Below are positions 51,724 to 61,125 of a stretch of DNA of 64,000 nt, piece by piece (the stretch's first letter is position 1; every line of letters begins with the position of its first letter). This stretch comes from SKNW01 sp050485865. GTDB taxonomy: Bacteria > Gemmatimonadota > Gemmatimonadetes > Longimicrobiales > Gaopeijiaceae. The translations under genes and the position numbers were made by a program. The stretch lies in contig JBJHCE010000002.1 of NCBI GenBank assembly GCA_050485865.1, forward strand, positions 1 through 64,000, written 5' to 3'. The notes below the pieces were generated by a model that was not told the origin of the DNA, did no database searches, and saw only the letters and a list, made by a program, of their open reading frames with translations.

Positions 51724-53262
51724 GTGCAAGGTACCGGCATCGCCTCCCTCCGTCTCCCCGATTCCATGGTCTTCGACGTCTCGACGGCACCGTCCTCCAT
51801 CCAGGAACGCTACCGGGTGCTCCTTGGCATCGGGAGCGCGCTGGCGGGCGTGGTGAGCGAGGAGGAGATCTACACCGCGGTGCACCAGGAGACCACCCGG
51901 GTGCTCGAGGCCGACGGGTTCTACGTCGTGCTCTATGACGGGGAGCTGGACGAGGCCGAAGTCGTGTACTGGGCGGACCGGGGGCCCGGGCGTCGAAGCC
52001 GCATCCCGTTTCGCGGTTCGGAAAGCGAGGTCCTGAGGACCGGTCGCCCGGTGCTCATCACCGACCGCCTTGCCTCCCGCTCGGTCATGACCCTCGGGGA
52101 GGACGACTCGACGCCTACCCGCTCGGCCATCGCCGCGCCCCTCCGCGAGGGGAGCGAGGTGGTAGGGGCGATCAGCGTCCAGAGCTACGAGCCCAGAACC
52201 TACGGCGACGACGAACTCGAACTCCTCCAGGGGATCGCCGACGTGGCCTCGGTGGCCATCGTGAACGCACGCCATGTCACGGAGCTCGAGTCCCGGCGCC
52301 GGGAGGCCGAGCGCATGCTCGAGATCGCCCGGGCCCTCGTGGCCTCCCTCGACGACCGGGAGGTCCTGCGCAGGATCGTGGATGCCGCCATGGAGCTGCT
52401 CGAGTCCGACAGCGCCACCGTCTGGCTCCTGGAGGAGGGCGGCGCCCGGGTGGGTGCGGCGGGTGGGACGTCGGCCCCACCGGTGGGGGCCCTCTTCCCC
52501 CTGGAGGGTGAGGTGGCGCAGCTCCTGGTCGAGGAGCGGGAGTCGGTCATCGTCGAGGACATCCCCTCCTCCCGGCTGATCCCGGCGGCGATCCGTCGGA
52601 GGCTTCGTTCCCGGAGCGGGGTGATCGTCCCCATGGTGGCCGGGGAACGGCCCATCGGAGCCCTCTCGGTCGGGTCCCTGGAGACGCGGAGCTTCACGCC
52701 CGCCGAGGCCCGGGTGCTCCAGCGGCTGGCCGGGCACGCGGCCCTCGCCCTCGAGAACGCCCGACTGCATGCGAGGCTCCGGGCGCTTTCCCTCACCGAT
52801 CCCCTCACGAACCTCCCGAACCGCCGGCACCTGGAGCTCCACCTGGGGCAGGAGTTCGCCGCCGCACGGCGGGGTCGCTCCCTGGCCGTGGTGCTCTTCG
52901 ACCTCAACCGGTTCAAGGAGTACAACGACACCCTGGGGCACCTGGCGGGTGACGATGCCCTCCGCGCCACCGGCGAGATCCTCATGGCCGAAACCCGCGC
53001 CATGAACCTCGTGGCCCGCTACGGGGGCGACGAGTTCGTGGCGGTCCTTTCCGACACCGACCGCGAGGGTGCGGACCGGCATGCCGAGCGCGTGTCCCAG
53101 CGCATGGCCCGCCACCCGGTGCTGGGGCCGCTGGGGCTCTCCCTCAGCGCCGGAGTGGCCATCTTCGAAGACGGCATGGAGGAGTCCGACGACCTTCTCC
53201 GGGCCGCCGACGAGGACCTCTACCGGAACAAGGGCCGGCGTTCGGGAGCCGTTCCGCAGTGA
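51724..53262 (+). CDS. GAF-GAF-GGDEF diguanylate cyclase
   Basis: A 512-residue signalling protein. Two GAF sensor domains occupy about residues 30-185 and 205-345, followed by a GGDEF domain with intact YGGDEF (434-438) and LTDPLTNLPNRRHL. It should make cyclic di-GMP from two GTP. The inhibitory RxxD site five residues before GGDEF reads RAMN, so the Asp is lost and product inhibition may be weak. No EAL domain and no membrane segment, so it is probably cytoplasmic. GTG start at 51724; the stop overlaps the next gene (GTGA). Confidence 0.92.
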   Translation: MQGTGIASLRLPDSMVFDVSTAPSSIQERYRVLLGIGSALAGVVSEEEIYTAVHQETTRVLEADGFYVVLYDGELDEAEVVYWADRGPGRRSRIPFRGSESEVLRTGRPVLITDRLASRSVMTLGEDDSTPTRSAIAAPLREGSEVVGAISVQSYEPRTYGDDELELLQGIADVASVAIVNARHVTELESRRREAERMLEIARALVASLDDREVLRRIVDAAMELLESDSATVWLLEEGGARVGAAGGTSAPPVGALFPLEGEVAQLLVEERESVIVEDIPSSRLIPAAIRRRLRSRSGVIVPMVAGERPIGALSVGSLETRSFTPAEARVLQRLAGHAALALENARLHARLRALSLTDPLTNLPNRRHLELHLGQEFAAARRGRSLAVVLFDLNRFKEYNDTLGHLAGDDALRATGEILMAETRAMNLVARYGGDEFVAVLSDTDREGADRHAERVSQRMARHPVLGPLGLSLSAGVAIFEDGMEESDDLLRAADEDLYRNKGRRSGAVPQ

Positions 53263-54062
53263 CCGAGCGGAGCTTCCTTTCGCGCCTCCTCGACGAGGCG
53301 GAGTCTGCCGCGCGTGCGGCGGGGGACCTCACGCTCCGCCACTTCGGCACCCGGGTCGTCGACGAGGCAAAGGGAGACGGGTCACCCGTCACCCTGGCGG
53401 ACCGGGAGGCCGAGCTCCTCTTGCGGGAGCGGATCCTCGCCGCCTTTCCCACCCACGGGATCCTGGGGGAGGAGTTTGGCTCCGTCCGTGGGAGAGACCC
53501 GGTCCGCTGGATCATCGACCCCATCGACGGAACCCGGTCCTTCATGCGGGGCGTGCCCCTTTACGGGGTGCTGATCGGGATCGAGGTGGAGGGGGAGCCC
53601 GCGGTGGGGGTCGCGCACTTCCCCGCACTGACGGAGACCGTTTCCGCAGCGCGGGGGCTCGGGTGCCGCTGGTCGCCTCCCCGTTCGGCAGGGTGCCGAG
53701 GACGCGTGAACGAGGTGGACGATCTCGCCCGGGCCCTCGTCCTCACCTCCGACGCCGCGATGTCCGGCGAAAGTCCTGCCTGTCCGGGGTGGGCCGATCT
53801 CGTGGCGGCATCGGACTATTCCCGGACCTGGGGAGACGCCTACGGGCACGCCCTCGTGGCCACCGGGCGCGCCGAGGTGATGGTGGACTCGGTCCTCTCG
53901 CCCTGGGACGCGGCACCCCTCCTCCCGATCCTCGAGGAGGCAGGCGGGCGATTCACGGACCTCCTGGGGAAGCCGGGGATCCACGGTGGCTCAGGCGTCT
54001 CCACGAACGGCCGGCTCCACGACCGGGTCCTGGCCCTCCTCTCGGGGCCCCCGCACGACTGA
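53259..54062 (+). CDS. Inositol-monophosphatase-family phosphatase, HisN-like
   Basis: A 267-residue Mg2+-dependent phosphatase. Metal ligands are seen in GEEFGSVRG, in the WIIDPIDGTRSFMRGVPLYG block and in the late VLSPWDAAPLLPILEEAGG motif. The FMRG variant after DGT resembles histidinol-phosphatases of this fold, so histidinol phosphate is a possible substrate alongside inositol phosphate. GTG start overlapping the stop of the GGDEF gene. A strong hairpin follows. Confidence 0.88.
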   Translation: MTERSFLSRLLDEAESAARAAGDLTLRHFGTRVVDEAKGDGSPVTLADREAELLLRERILAAFPTHGILGEEFGSVRGRDPVRWIIDPIDGTRSFMRGVPLYGVLIGIEVEGEPAVGVAHFPALTETVSAARGLGCRWSPPRSAGCRGRVNEVDDLARALVLTSDAAMSGESPACPGWADLVAASDYSRTWGDAYGHALVATGRAEVMVDSVLSPWDAAPLLPILEEAGGRFTDLLGKPGIHGGSGVSTNGRLHDRVLALLSGPPHD

Positions 54063-54088
54063 CGCCGGACCCTCGGCAGGGCAGGACG

Positions 54089-54124
54089 AAACGGGCCCCG
54101 GGGCGCTTGCCCCGGGGCCCGTTT
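54089..54124. terminator. Strong bidirectional terminator
   Basis: A perfect 16-bp stem (54089-54104 with 54109-54124) with loop GCTT, flanked by three A and three T inside the stem. It lies between convergent genes, 27 bp after the phosphatase stop and 24 bp before the actF stop, so it can end both transcripts. Confidence 0.88.
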
Positions 54125-54147
54125 CCCGATCCGGCTCGACCGCTGGG

Positions 54148-55458
54148 TCAATGGGTCCCGGCGTGCTCCGGGACGTGCTCCCGCTCGAGCATTTCCGGCT
54201 CCCCCTTCGGCTGCCAGAGCTGGATCACCGGGAAGGTGGAGAGGAACCACCGCACCGAGAAGGCAAAGATCCCGAGGAACCCGAGCCCGATCAGTGGCTC
54301 CCAGAAGGTCAGCGTCGGGTCCCCCTCGGTGTGAAGCGACGGCGCGATCAGGAGCCACCGCTCGAGCCAGAGCCCCAGGAGGGCGATGGCCGCGATGGAC
54401 CCGAGCCAGGTCGGGTTCATCTTGGGCTTCCGTCCCATCAGGAAGGCGAAGGGAATCACGAAGCAGAGCGCGATGACGAGGAGGGACAGGGGCCCCCACT
54501 CCGCCGTGGAGCGGTGGATGTACCACGCCTGCTCCCAGGGAAGCTTCCCGTACCACTGGACGATGTACTGCGACCAGAAGAGGTAGGCCCAGAAGATCGA
54601 GAATCCGAAGACCAGCTTGCCGAGGTCGTGCTTCTGCTGGGGCCCCATGTGCTCGTCGAAGTAGGGCTCCCGCCGCTTCAGGAGAACCATGGTGACCACG
54701 GTGACCGCGATCCCCCCCCAGAAGGCGGCCATGAAGTACCACACCGGGAAGAGCGTGGAGAACCAATGGGGCTCGAGCGACATGGCGAAGTCGATCACCA
54801 GGAAGCTCATGACCACCGCGTAGACCAGGGCGAGGGCCGGGGCCAGCACCTTGAGCTTCTGCCAGCTCCGCTCCTCCTCGGCCTCCTGGCCCAGCCAGTT
54901 GCCGGCGAGGCGTTCGCGCCAGGCCGCCCGGCTCGCCACCCCGCCCTCGTCTCCGGCCCGCTCCGGCCCCAGGTCCGGACGAAGTGCCCAGTACATGAAG
55001 ATGAGGCTCGTGGTGAAGAGGACGGCGGGCCCGATCAGCGTCCGGGTGATCAGGAAGGGGATGTTGAGGTAGGCGGCCTTCAGCTGAACGATCTCGTCGT
55101 ACGTCATCTTCTCGATCCACGGGAAGTAGTCTTCCCGGAGGCCCAGCATCGGCAGAAGAAGGAGGTACGACAGGGGGAGGAACGCCCCCATGGCGAGAGA
55201 CAGGCGCCGCACGGACCAGTTCCACTTCGCCTTCGTGATCACCGTTGCGGCGCAGAAGATGATGGCGCCCTGGGCGATCCCGGTGAAGAAGAGCCAGTTC
55301 GCCACGTACGCCTGCCACGCCCGGTTGGAGTCCGCGCCGAGGAGGGCGAAGAAGGCGATGGCGCCCACCGCGACGAAGGCGGCGAAGAGCAGCGTGGTTC
55401 CCCGGGCCGGGCTCAGGTACCGCGCCTCGATCCGCTCCGGAACGTGAATGTCATGCAT
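54148..55458 (-). CDS. actF: Alternative complex III subunit ActF (NrfD-like)
   Basis: A 436-residue integral membrane subunit with about ten helices, homologous to ActC and to NrfD-type quinol-interacting proteins. Segments such as GTTLLFAAFVAVGAIAFFAL and NWLFFTGIAQGAIIFCAATV define the first helices. A soluble loop of about 50 residues interrupts the middle. Start ATG at 55458 (MHDIHVPER) overlaps the actE stop by eight bases. It is the last gene of the act operon and is followed by the strong terminator. Confidence 0.93.
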   Translation of the reverse strand: MHDIHVPERIEARYLSPARGTTLLFAAFVAVGAIAFFALLGADSNRAWQAYVANWLFFTGIAQGAIIFCAATVITKAKWNWSVRRLSLAMGAFLPLSYLLLLPMLGLREDYFPWIEKMTYDEIVQLKAAYLNIPFLITRTLIGPAVLFTTSLIFMYWALRPDLGPERAGDEGGVASRAAWRERLAGNWLGQEAEEERSWQKLKVLAPALALVYAVVMSFLVIDFAMSLEPHWFSTLFPVWYFMAAFWGGIAVTVVTMVLLKRREPYFDEHMGPQQKHDLGKLVFGFSIFWAYLFWSQYIVQWYGKLPWEQAWYIHRSTAEWGPLSLLVIALCFVIPFAFLMGRKPKMNPTWLGSIAAIALLGLWLERWLLIAPSLHTEGDPTLTFWEPLIGLGFLGIFAFSVRWFLSTFPVIQLWQPKGEPEMLEREHVPEHAGTH

Positions 55459-56116
55459 CGGGGGAGTCTCCCTCGGCACCGCCGGTCTGGGTCGGGCCCG
55501 CCCCCTGGAGCTGGCGGAGGTAGTTCACCACGTGCCAGCGATCGAAGTGGGCGAGCTGGTGGCCGTAGGCGGGCATGGCGCCGCGCCCGACCCGGATGAT
55601 CGAGTAGAGGTAGCCGTCGGAGAGGGCCCGGGCCTCGTCCGAAATGACCGAGCGCGGAGGAACCCCACGGGCCACCACGAGGCCCATCCCGCCGCCCTCG
55701 ACGGAGTGACAGGGGGCGCAGGCGCGGTTGTAGAGGACCTCACCGCGGGCCAGGGACTCGGCGTCCGCCGGTACCGGGTTCTCGAGCCCGGTGATGTGGG
55801 GAAACGCGTCCGGGTTCGCGATCGCCTGGAGGAGCTCGATGGGCGCCACCGGCGGGGGAGGCGCGACCCCCTCGCTCTGCCCCATCCCGAGCTCACCCCG
55901 GGCCGCAGGGAAGTTCCCCGCCGCGAAGGGAACGGTCCCCTCTGCCGGAAGCCGGGGGTGTTCGTAGGCGCCGATTGACGGCTGGTCCCGCATGGAGCGG
56001 CCGAAGACCGCCACCATGATGTCATCCATCGGCGTGCATCCGGCCCCGGTGAGGGCCACCAGCACGAGGGCGAACCAACTCCGGGATCGCACCGTTTCCA
56101 CTCCTCGCTCAGCCAT
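55451..56116 (-). CDS. actE: Alternative complex III subunit ActE, monohaem cytochrome c lipoprotein
   Basis: A 221-residue lipoprotein, with lipobox LTGAGC near residue 20, carrying one CxxCH haem site (ACAPCHS) and a likely Met ligand in GAMPAYGHQL. Class I cytochrome c fold in the C-terminal half; the N-terminal half is proline-rich. It passes electrons from ActA towards soluble carriers or an oxidase. The ATG at 56116 overlaps the actD stop by eight bases. Confidence 0.93.
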   Translation of the reverse strand: MAERGVETVRSRSWFALVLVALTGAGCTPMDDIMVAVFGRSMRDQPSIGAYEHPRLPAEGTVPFAAGNFPAARGELGMGQSEGVAPPPPVAPIELLQAIANPDAFPHITGLENPVPADAESLARGEVLYNRACAPCHSVEGGGMGLVVARGVPPRSVISDEARALSDGYLYSIIRVGRGAMPAYGHQLAHFDRWHVVNYLRQLQGAGPTQTGGAEGDSPDA

Positions 56117-56639
56117 GGGCCTTCCCCTCGGGATCGTCCTCGAGACGGGCCGGACCATTGGACTCCAGGATGCGCCGCGCCGCCTCGATCCGGTCGGGCG
56201 TCGCCGTGACGTAGACTCCGAATCGCCCGGCGGAAAACTCCGGGTCGTAGACCACCTGCTTGCGGATGTCCGGGATCCGCATGTTCCAGAAGACACCCAC
56301 CACTGTGAAGAGCGCCCCGAAGAGGATCGTCATCTCGAAGGTGGGAATCACGTACGCCGGAATGGACAGGATCGGCTTTCCGCCCACGACGAGGGGCCAG
56401 TCCATCGAGGTGAACACGGTAAAGGCGAGCCCCGTGGCCATTCCGGTGAGCCCCCCCACCAGGGTGAAGAGGCGCACCGGACTCGCGCCGTACCCCAGGG
56501 CGTGCTCGATGTGGTGCTCCGGGAAGGGCGCAAACGCCGTGATCTCCTCGAAGCCCTCGTCACGAAGGGCCTTGATCGTGTCGACGGTGGCGTCCAGGTA
56601 GTCGTAGGACGCGAGCACGCCGGTGCGACCGGTGCTCAT
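56109..56639 (-). CDS. actD: Alternative complex III subunit ActD (DUF3341)
   Basis: A 176-residue protein of family DUF3341 with two membrane helices (LFTLVGGLTGMATGLAFTVF and the ILFGALFTVVGVF region). The N-terminus GVLASYDYLDATVDTIKALR is diagnostic. It is a structural subunit without cofactor. Start overlaps the actC stop (ATGA). Confidence 0.93.
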   Translation of the reverse strand: MSTGRTGVLASYDYLDATVDTIKALRDEGFEEITAFAPFPEHHIEHALGYGASPVRLFTLVGGLTGMATGLAFTVFTSMDWPLVVGGKPILSIPAYVIPTFEMTILFGALFTVVGVFWNMRIPDIRKQVVYDPEFSAGRFGVYVTATPDRIEAARRILESNGPARLEDDPEGKAHG

Positions 56640-58021
56640 CGGGCCACCTCCTCGCGCTTCTTCGGCCGCATGGGCGGGGGGAGGACTTCCTTGATTTCGG
56701 CGATCGCCACCGGGGGAAGGAGCCGGATGAAGAGAAGGAACCAGAAGAAGAACCAGCCGAAGGTTCCGATCACGATTCCCATTTCCGTCACCGACGGGCG
56801 GTAGATCCCCCAGGCAAAGGGCATGAACTCGGTGGAGAGCGAGGTCACGATGATGACGTACCGCTCGAACCACATTCCGATGTTGATGAAGATCGAAAGC
56901 ACGAAGAGGGCGGCGATGGAGTGCCGGACCCGCTTGAACCAGAGCATGATCGGGATGAGCCCGTTGCAGGTCAGCATGATCCACGCGGCCCACCAGTAGT
57001 GCCCGAAGAGCCGCTCCCAGAAGACCCGGCGCTCGGGGTCCTCACCCGAGTACCACGCCATGAAGAACTCGTTCAGGTAGGCGTAGAAGACGATGAGTCC
57101 GGTGACGAGACAGAGCTTTGCCATCGCGTCGAAGTGGCGCACCGTCAGGTAGGCCTCGAGCCCGAAGAACTTCCGGATCGGGACCATCAGCGTGATCACC
57201 ATGGCCACGCCGGAGAAGATGGCGCCGGCCACGAAGTAGGGCGCGAAGATCGTGGCGTGCCACCCCGGAACGATGGACATGGCGAAGTCCCACGACACCA
57301 CCGAGTGCACCGAGAGCACGAGCGGCGTCGCGAGGGCGGCCAGGAAGAGGTACGCCTTCCCGAAGTGGTGCCACTGCCGGTCGGTACCCCGCCATCCGAA
57401 GGAGAGGATCTCGTAGAACTTCTGCCGGAGGGTCCCCTTCTTCGCCTGGTCCCGGGCTGCGGCGATGTCGGGAATGAGCCCCAGGATGAAGAAGAGGGAC
57501 GAGACGGTGAAGTAGGTCGTCACCGCGAAGACGTCCCACACCAGCGGAGACCGGAAATTCGGCCAGAGCATCCGCTGGTTCGCGTACGGGAAAAGCCAGT
57601 AGGCGTGCCAGACCCGCCCGAGGTGGATGAGGGGATAGAGCCCCGCGGTCATCACCGCGAAGACCGTCATCGCCTCGGCGGCACGGTAGATGGACTGCCG
57701 CCACCGCGCCCGGAAGAGGAAGAGGATCGCCGAGATCAGCGTGCCCGAGTGGGCGATACCCACCCAGAAGACGAAGGTCGTGATGTACGCCCCCCAGCCC
57801 ACGGGGGTGTTCAGCCCGGCCATGCCGATCCCGTTGATGATCTGGTTCCCCCAGGAGAAGGCGAGGAGCCCGATTCCGGCCAGTGAAAGGCCGAAGAGGA
57901 TCCACCACCACTTCCCGGGGCGGGAGAGCATGGCGAGGATGTCGGTATTGACCGACCCGTACGTCCGTACGTCCGGGTGGGTCGCCGCGCCCCGCTCGAC
58001 TGGTTCGGTTGCCGTCGCCAT
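56636..58021 (-). CDS. actC: Alternative complex III subunit ActC (NrfD-like)
   Basis: A 461-residue, about ten-helix membrane protein of the NrfD/PsrC family that forms the quinol-oxidising site with ActB. Segments LSRPGKWWWILFGLSLAGIG and GLNTPVGWGAYITTFVFWVG are typical. It ends in a charged tail (RPKKREEVAR). ATG at 58021 shares a base with the actB stop. Confidence 0.95.
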   Translation of the reverse strand: MATATEPVERGAATHPDVRTYGSVNTDILAMLSRPGKWWWILFGLSLAGIGLLAFSWGNQIINGIGMAGLNTPVGWGAYITTFVFWVGIAHSGTLISAILFLFRARWRQSIYRAAEAMTVFAVMTAGLYPLIHLGRVWHAYWLFPYANQRMLWPNFRSPLVWDVFAVTTYFTVSSLFFILGLIPDIAAARDQAKKGTLRQKFYEILSFGWRGTDRQWHHFGKAYLFLAALATPLVLSVHSVVSWDFAMSIVPGWHATIFAPYFVAGAIFSGVAMVITLMVPIRKFFGLEAYLTVRHFDAMAKLCLVTGLIVFYAYLNEFFMAWYSGEDPERRVFWERLFGHYWWAAWIMLTCNGLIPIMLWFKRVRHSIAALFVLSIFINIGMWFERYVIIVTSLSTEFMPFAWGIYRPSVTEMGIVIGTFGWFFFWFLLFIRLLPPVAIAEIKEVLPPPMRPKKREEVAR

Positions 58022-61000
58022 CAGACGTGGATGTCCTTGACCGGGTGGAAGGTCACCTTCCGGAGGTAGTTCACGGCCGGCTGGGTGTTGATGAGCACGT
58101 CCAGGACCCGGTAGGTCCGGTCGTTCTGCGACACCTGCGCCACGCGGGACTCGGGGTCGCGGATGTTTCCGAAGACGATGGCCTCGGCCGGGCAGCTCTG
58201 CTGGCAGGCGGGGACCACGTCGCCCTCGCGGAGGTCACGCCCCTCGCCCACGGCCCGGTTCTCCGCCGAGCGGATCCGCTGCACGCAGAAGGAGCACTTC
58301 TCCATGACGCCCTCGGAGCGGACCGTGACGTCGGGGTTGTACTGCCAGTTCAGGGGCTCGGGGACGTCGGAGTACCCGAACCAGTTGAAGACCCGGACCT
58401 TGTAGGGGCAGTTGTTCGCGCAGTACCGGGTTCCGACGCAGCGGTTGTAGATCTGGCCGTTCAGCCCGTCGGGGGTGTGGTACGCGGCGTAGACCGGGCA
58501 GACCGGCTCGCACGGAGCGTTTCCGCAGTGCTGGCAGAGCATGGGGAGGAACCGGATGTCCACCGGCCCCGGCTGCGTGGCATCGACGGTCTCGTAGTAC
58601 CGCTCGAGGCGGATCCACTGGAGGTCCCGCCCCATCATGACCTGGTCCTCGCCCGACACCGCGATGTTGTTCTCGGCCTGGCAGGCGGTGATGCACGCGG
58701 AGCAACCGGTGCACTTGTCCAGGTCAATGGCCATGGCCCAGCGGGCGTTGTTGGCCGGGTCGTAGTCGCCGTAGCGGGCGCCCTCCAGCGGGAAATCCTC
58801 GGGCCGCCCGTCGGTGGGCACCGGCACGAAGCCCCCGTAGGCCTGCAGCTCCCGGAGCTGCCCGTAGCTTCCCTGGTGCTCGCCCAGGTGGTCCAGCTCG
58901 GAGAGCTGCACCGCCGGGGTGATGGGGCGGTCGAAGGTCTGGGACTCGCCCTCGATGGTGGCCAGGCGCCGATGCCGTCCCGTGGGCTCCACCCCTACCC
59001 GGGTCGCCAGGTGGACCAGGGCACCGGAAACCGTCTCGGCCTCGGCGGGGAGAAGGACCATCGGGTTCACGCCACGCCCGTCCGCCCAGCGGCCGGTGTT
59101 CTCGTGGCCGCCACCCATGGCGATCGCCACCGTGTCGGCCCGGATCCCGGGGTAGGTCCAGAGGGGAAGCTCCACTTCGCCATGGGGCGAGGCGACCCGG
59201 ACAATGTCGCCCTTCCGGAGCCCCCGCTCCCGGGCCGTGTCCGGGTGCATCTCCACCCAGGAGTGCCAGGTGATCTTGGCAACCGGGTCCGGGAGCTCCT
59301 GGAGCCAGGTCCGGTTGGCCCCCCGCCCGTCGGCGAAGCGGGACGACGGATACACGACCAGCGTCAGCCCGTCCGGGTCGCCGTCGAGGGCGGGCGGATC
59401 GAAGGCCAGCGCCCGGTCCGGCGCCTGGAGGGAGGCCTCGGCGGTGGGCGTCGCCGGAAGCTCGACCACGCCGCTCCGGAGCGCCTCGCGCCAGAAGTCG
59501 CTGAAGCTCCCCCCCGGCGATCCGGCGGCGGCATGACGCTCGCTCCAGCGGTTGCGGAGGTAGTCGTGGAAGGTCTCGGCCCCGAAGTCCTGGCCGATCC
59601 GGCGCCCGGCGGCGAGGAGCATGTCACCGGCGGAGCGGGAATCGAAGTGGGGCACGGGCCGCATGGCAGGCTGCTGCACCGCCCAGAGCCCCGGGCGGGG
59701 GCTCGAATCGCCCCAGCTCTCCAGCGCGTGACGGTCGGGAAGGACCAGGTCGGCCAGCGCCGCCGTCTCGTTCATCTGCGGGGTGATGACCACGGTGAAC
59801 GGAACCTGCCCGAACGCCTCCCGGAATCCCGCCGCCGGCGGCAGGGTGTATGCCGGGTTCGTGCCGTGCACCACGACCGCCCTGACGCTCCCCCCGGCCA
59901 TGTCCCGGATCGCGTCCACCAGGCCGGCGAAGGGCGTCGTGGGGATCCCCTGCACCGGGGCGGCGAAACGCACGGTCCGGCCGACGGCGCCCGAGACCGC
60001 GTTCAGCAAGAGGACCGCCAGGTTCGCCGCCGTGGCGCCCCGGTGCTGCCCCGCGACCCCCGGCCCGAGGACCAGGGGAGACGCCGCACTCGCCAGCGCC
60101 TCGGCCAGCGACTCCAGGGTTTCGGCGGGTACACCCGCCGCTTCCGCCGCCGCACCCAGGTCGGCGGTGGCCAGGAGATCGCCGTAGGGGCCGGCATCTC
60201 CGCCCCGCCGGGCCACCGCTCCGGCCAGCGCCAGCGCCACCGTCCCCTCGGAGCCGGGGCGGATGGGGTACCACTCGTCGGCGTTCTGTCCGGTCAGCGA
60301 GAGCCTGGAACCCAGGAAGACGAAACGCGCCTTCTCGCCGTCCTCGGAGACCCCGGACGTCCGGGCGAAGCCTCGGGCGTGCTCCACCGGCGACCCCCAG
60401 GTCTCCAGGAAGTCCGCCCCGAACGACACGACCAGGTCCGCCGACTCGAAGTCGAAGTGGGGAAGCTCGTCGCGCCCGAACGCCAGGCGCGCGGCCTCCC
60501 GAAGGGGTGCCTCCGAAAGCGCCTCGTACGTGACCCTCCGCCCCCCGAGGGCATCCGCCACCCGGTCCACGAGCTCCCCGAGAGTCGGCCCCGTGTGTCC
60601 CGTCAGGAAGAGGCTTCCCGAGCCGGCATCCTGGAGCCCGGTGGCGAGGAGCGCCTCCGCATCCTCCCAGGAGATCGGCTCGAACCCGTCGCCGCTCCGA
60701 CGCATCGGCTGCGCCAGCCGGTCGGGGTCATAGAGCCCCTGGAGGGACGCGTGCCCCCGGGCGCAGAGCGCGCCCCCGGAAACCGGGTGGTTCGGGTTCC
60801 CCTCGAGCTTGATCGCCCGCCCGTCCATCGTCTTGACCCAGGCGCCGCACCCGGCGGAGCACTCGCCGCACACGGTGGCGTACCAGGTGGCCACGCCCGG
60901 GGTGATCTCCTCCGGGGGCACCACGTAGGGAATGAGCTTGCTCACCTTGTCGGTGGAGCAGCCCACGAGCCCGGCCCCGGCCCCGCTCACGCCGAGAACC

Positions 61001-61035
61001 TTCAGGAAATCACGCCGCTTGATGCCTTCACTCAT
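58021..61035 (-). CDS. actB: Alternative complex III subunit ActB, iron-sulfur protein with molybdopterin-oxidoreductase-like domain
   Basis: A 1004-residue fusion. Residues 1-30 hold a twin-arginine signal (KRRDFLKVLG) and a lipobox-like VGC at 26. An N-terminal molybdopterin-oxidoreductase-like part follows, with cysteines C56, C59, C63 and C91. From about residue 770 the ferredoxin part carries four cysteine clusters (KCTGCSACITACQ, CQHCGNAPCEPVC, CVGTRYCANNCPY, CSFCVQRI and later ACQQSCP). In studied complexes the large domain lacks molybdenum. It is exported folded by Tat and sits on the periplasmic face with ActA. Confidence 0.96.
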   Translation of the reverse strand: MSEGIKRRDFLKVLGVSGAGAGLVGCSTDKVSKLIPYVVPPEEITPGVATWYATVCGECSAGCGAWVKTMDGRAIKLEGNPNHPVSGGALCARGHASLQGLYDPDRLAQPMRRSGDGFEPISWEDAEALLATGLQDAGSGSLFLTGHTGPTLGELVDRVADALGGRRVTYEALSEAPLREAARLAFGRDELPHFDFESADLVVSFGADFLETWGSPVEHARGFARTSGVSEDGEKARFVFLGSRLSLTGQNADEWYPIRPGSEGTVALALAGAVARRGGDAGPYGDLLATADLGAAAEAAGVPAETLESLAEALASAASPLVLGPGVAGQHRGATAANLAVLLLNAVSGAVGRTVRFAAPVQGIPTTPFAGLVDAIRDMAGGSVRAVVVHGTNPAYTLPPAAGFREAFGQVPFTVVITPQMNETAALADLVLPDRHALESWGDSSPRPGLWAVQQPAMRPVPHFDSRSAGDMLLAAGRRIGQDFGAETFHDYLRNRWSERHAAAGSPGGSFSDFWREALRSGVVELPATPTAEASLQAPDRALAFDPPALDGDPDGLTLVVYPSSRFADGRGANRTWLQELPDPVAKITWHSWVEMHPDTARERGLRKGDIVRVASPHGEVELPLWTYPGIRADTVAIAMGGGHENTGRWADGRGVNPMVLLPAEAETVSGALVHLATRVGVEPTGRHRRLATIEGESQTFDRPITPAVQLSELDHLGEHQGSYGQLRELQAYGGFVPVPTDGRPEDFPLEGARYGDYDPANNARWAMAIDLDKCTGCSACITACQAENNIAVSGEDQVMMGRDLQWIRLERYYETVDATQPGPVDIRFLPMLCQHCGNAPCEPVCPVYAAYHTPDGLNGQIYNRCVGTRYCANNCPYKVRVFNWFGYSDVPEPLNWQYNPDVTVRSEGVMEKCSFCVQRIRSAENRAVGEGRDLREGDVVPACQQSCPAEAIVFGNIRDPESRVAQVSQNDRTYRVLDVLINTQPAVNYLRKVTFHPVKDIHV

Positions 61036-61083
61036 GGAGTGTCTCTCGATCTTCCGTGGTCCGGATCAGGTGCCGGCACGCGT

Positions 61084-61117
61084 CCGGCCCGGGAAGCGCA
61101 GCACGCATCCGGGCCGG
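61084..61117 (-). promoter_or_regulatory. Stem-loop between actA and actB
   Basis: A perfect 9-bp GC stem, CCGGCCCGG (61084-61092) with CCGGGCCGG (61109-61117), and a 16-base loop. It lies in the 90-bp gap between actA and actB and has no U-run, so it is more likely an mRNA-stability or processing element than a full terminator. Confidence 0.6.
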
Positions 61118-61125
61118 TCATCGGG

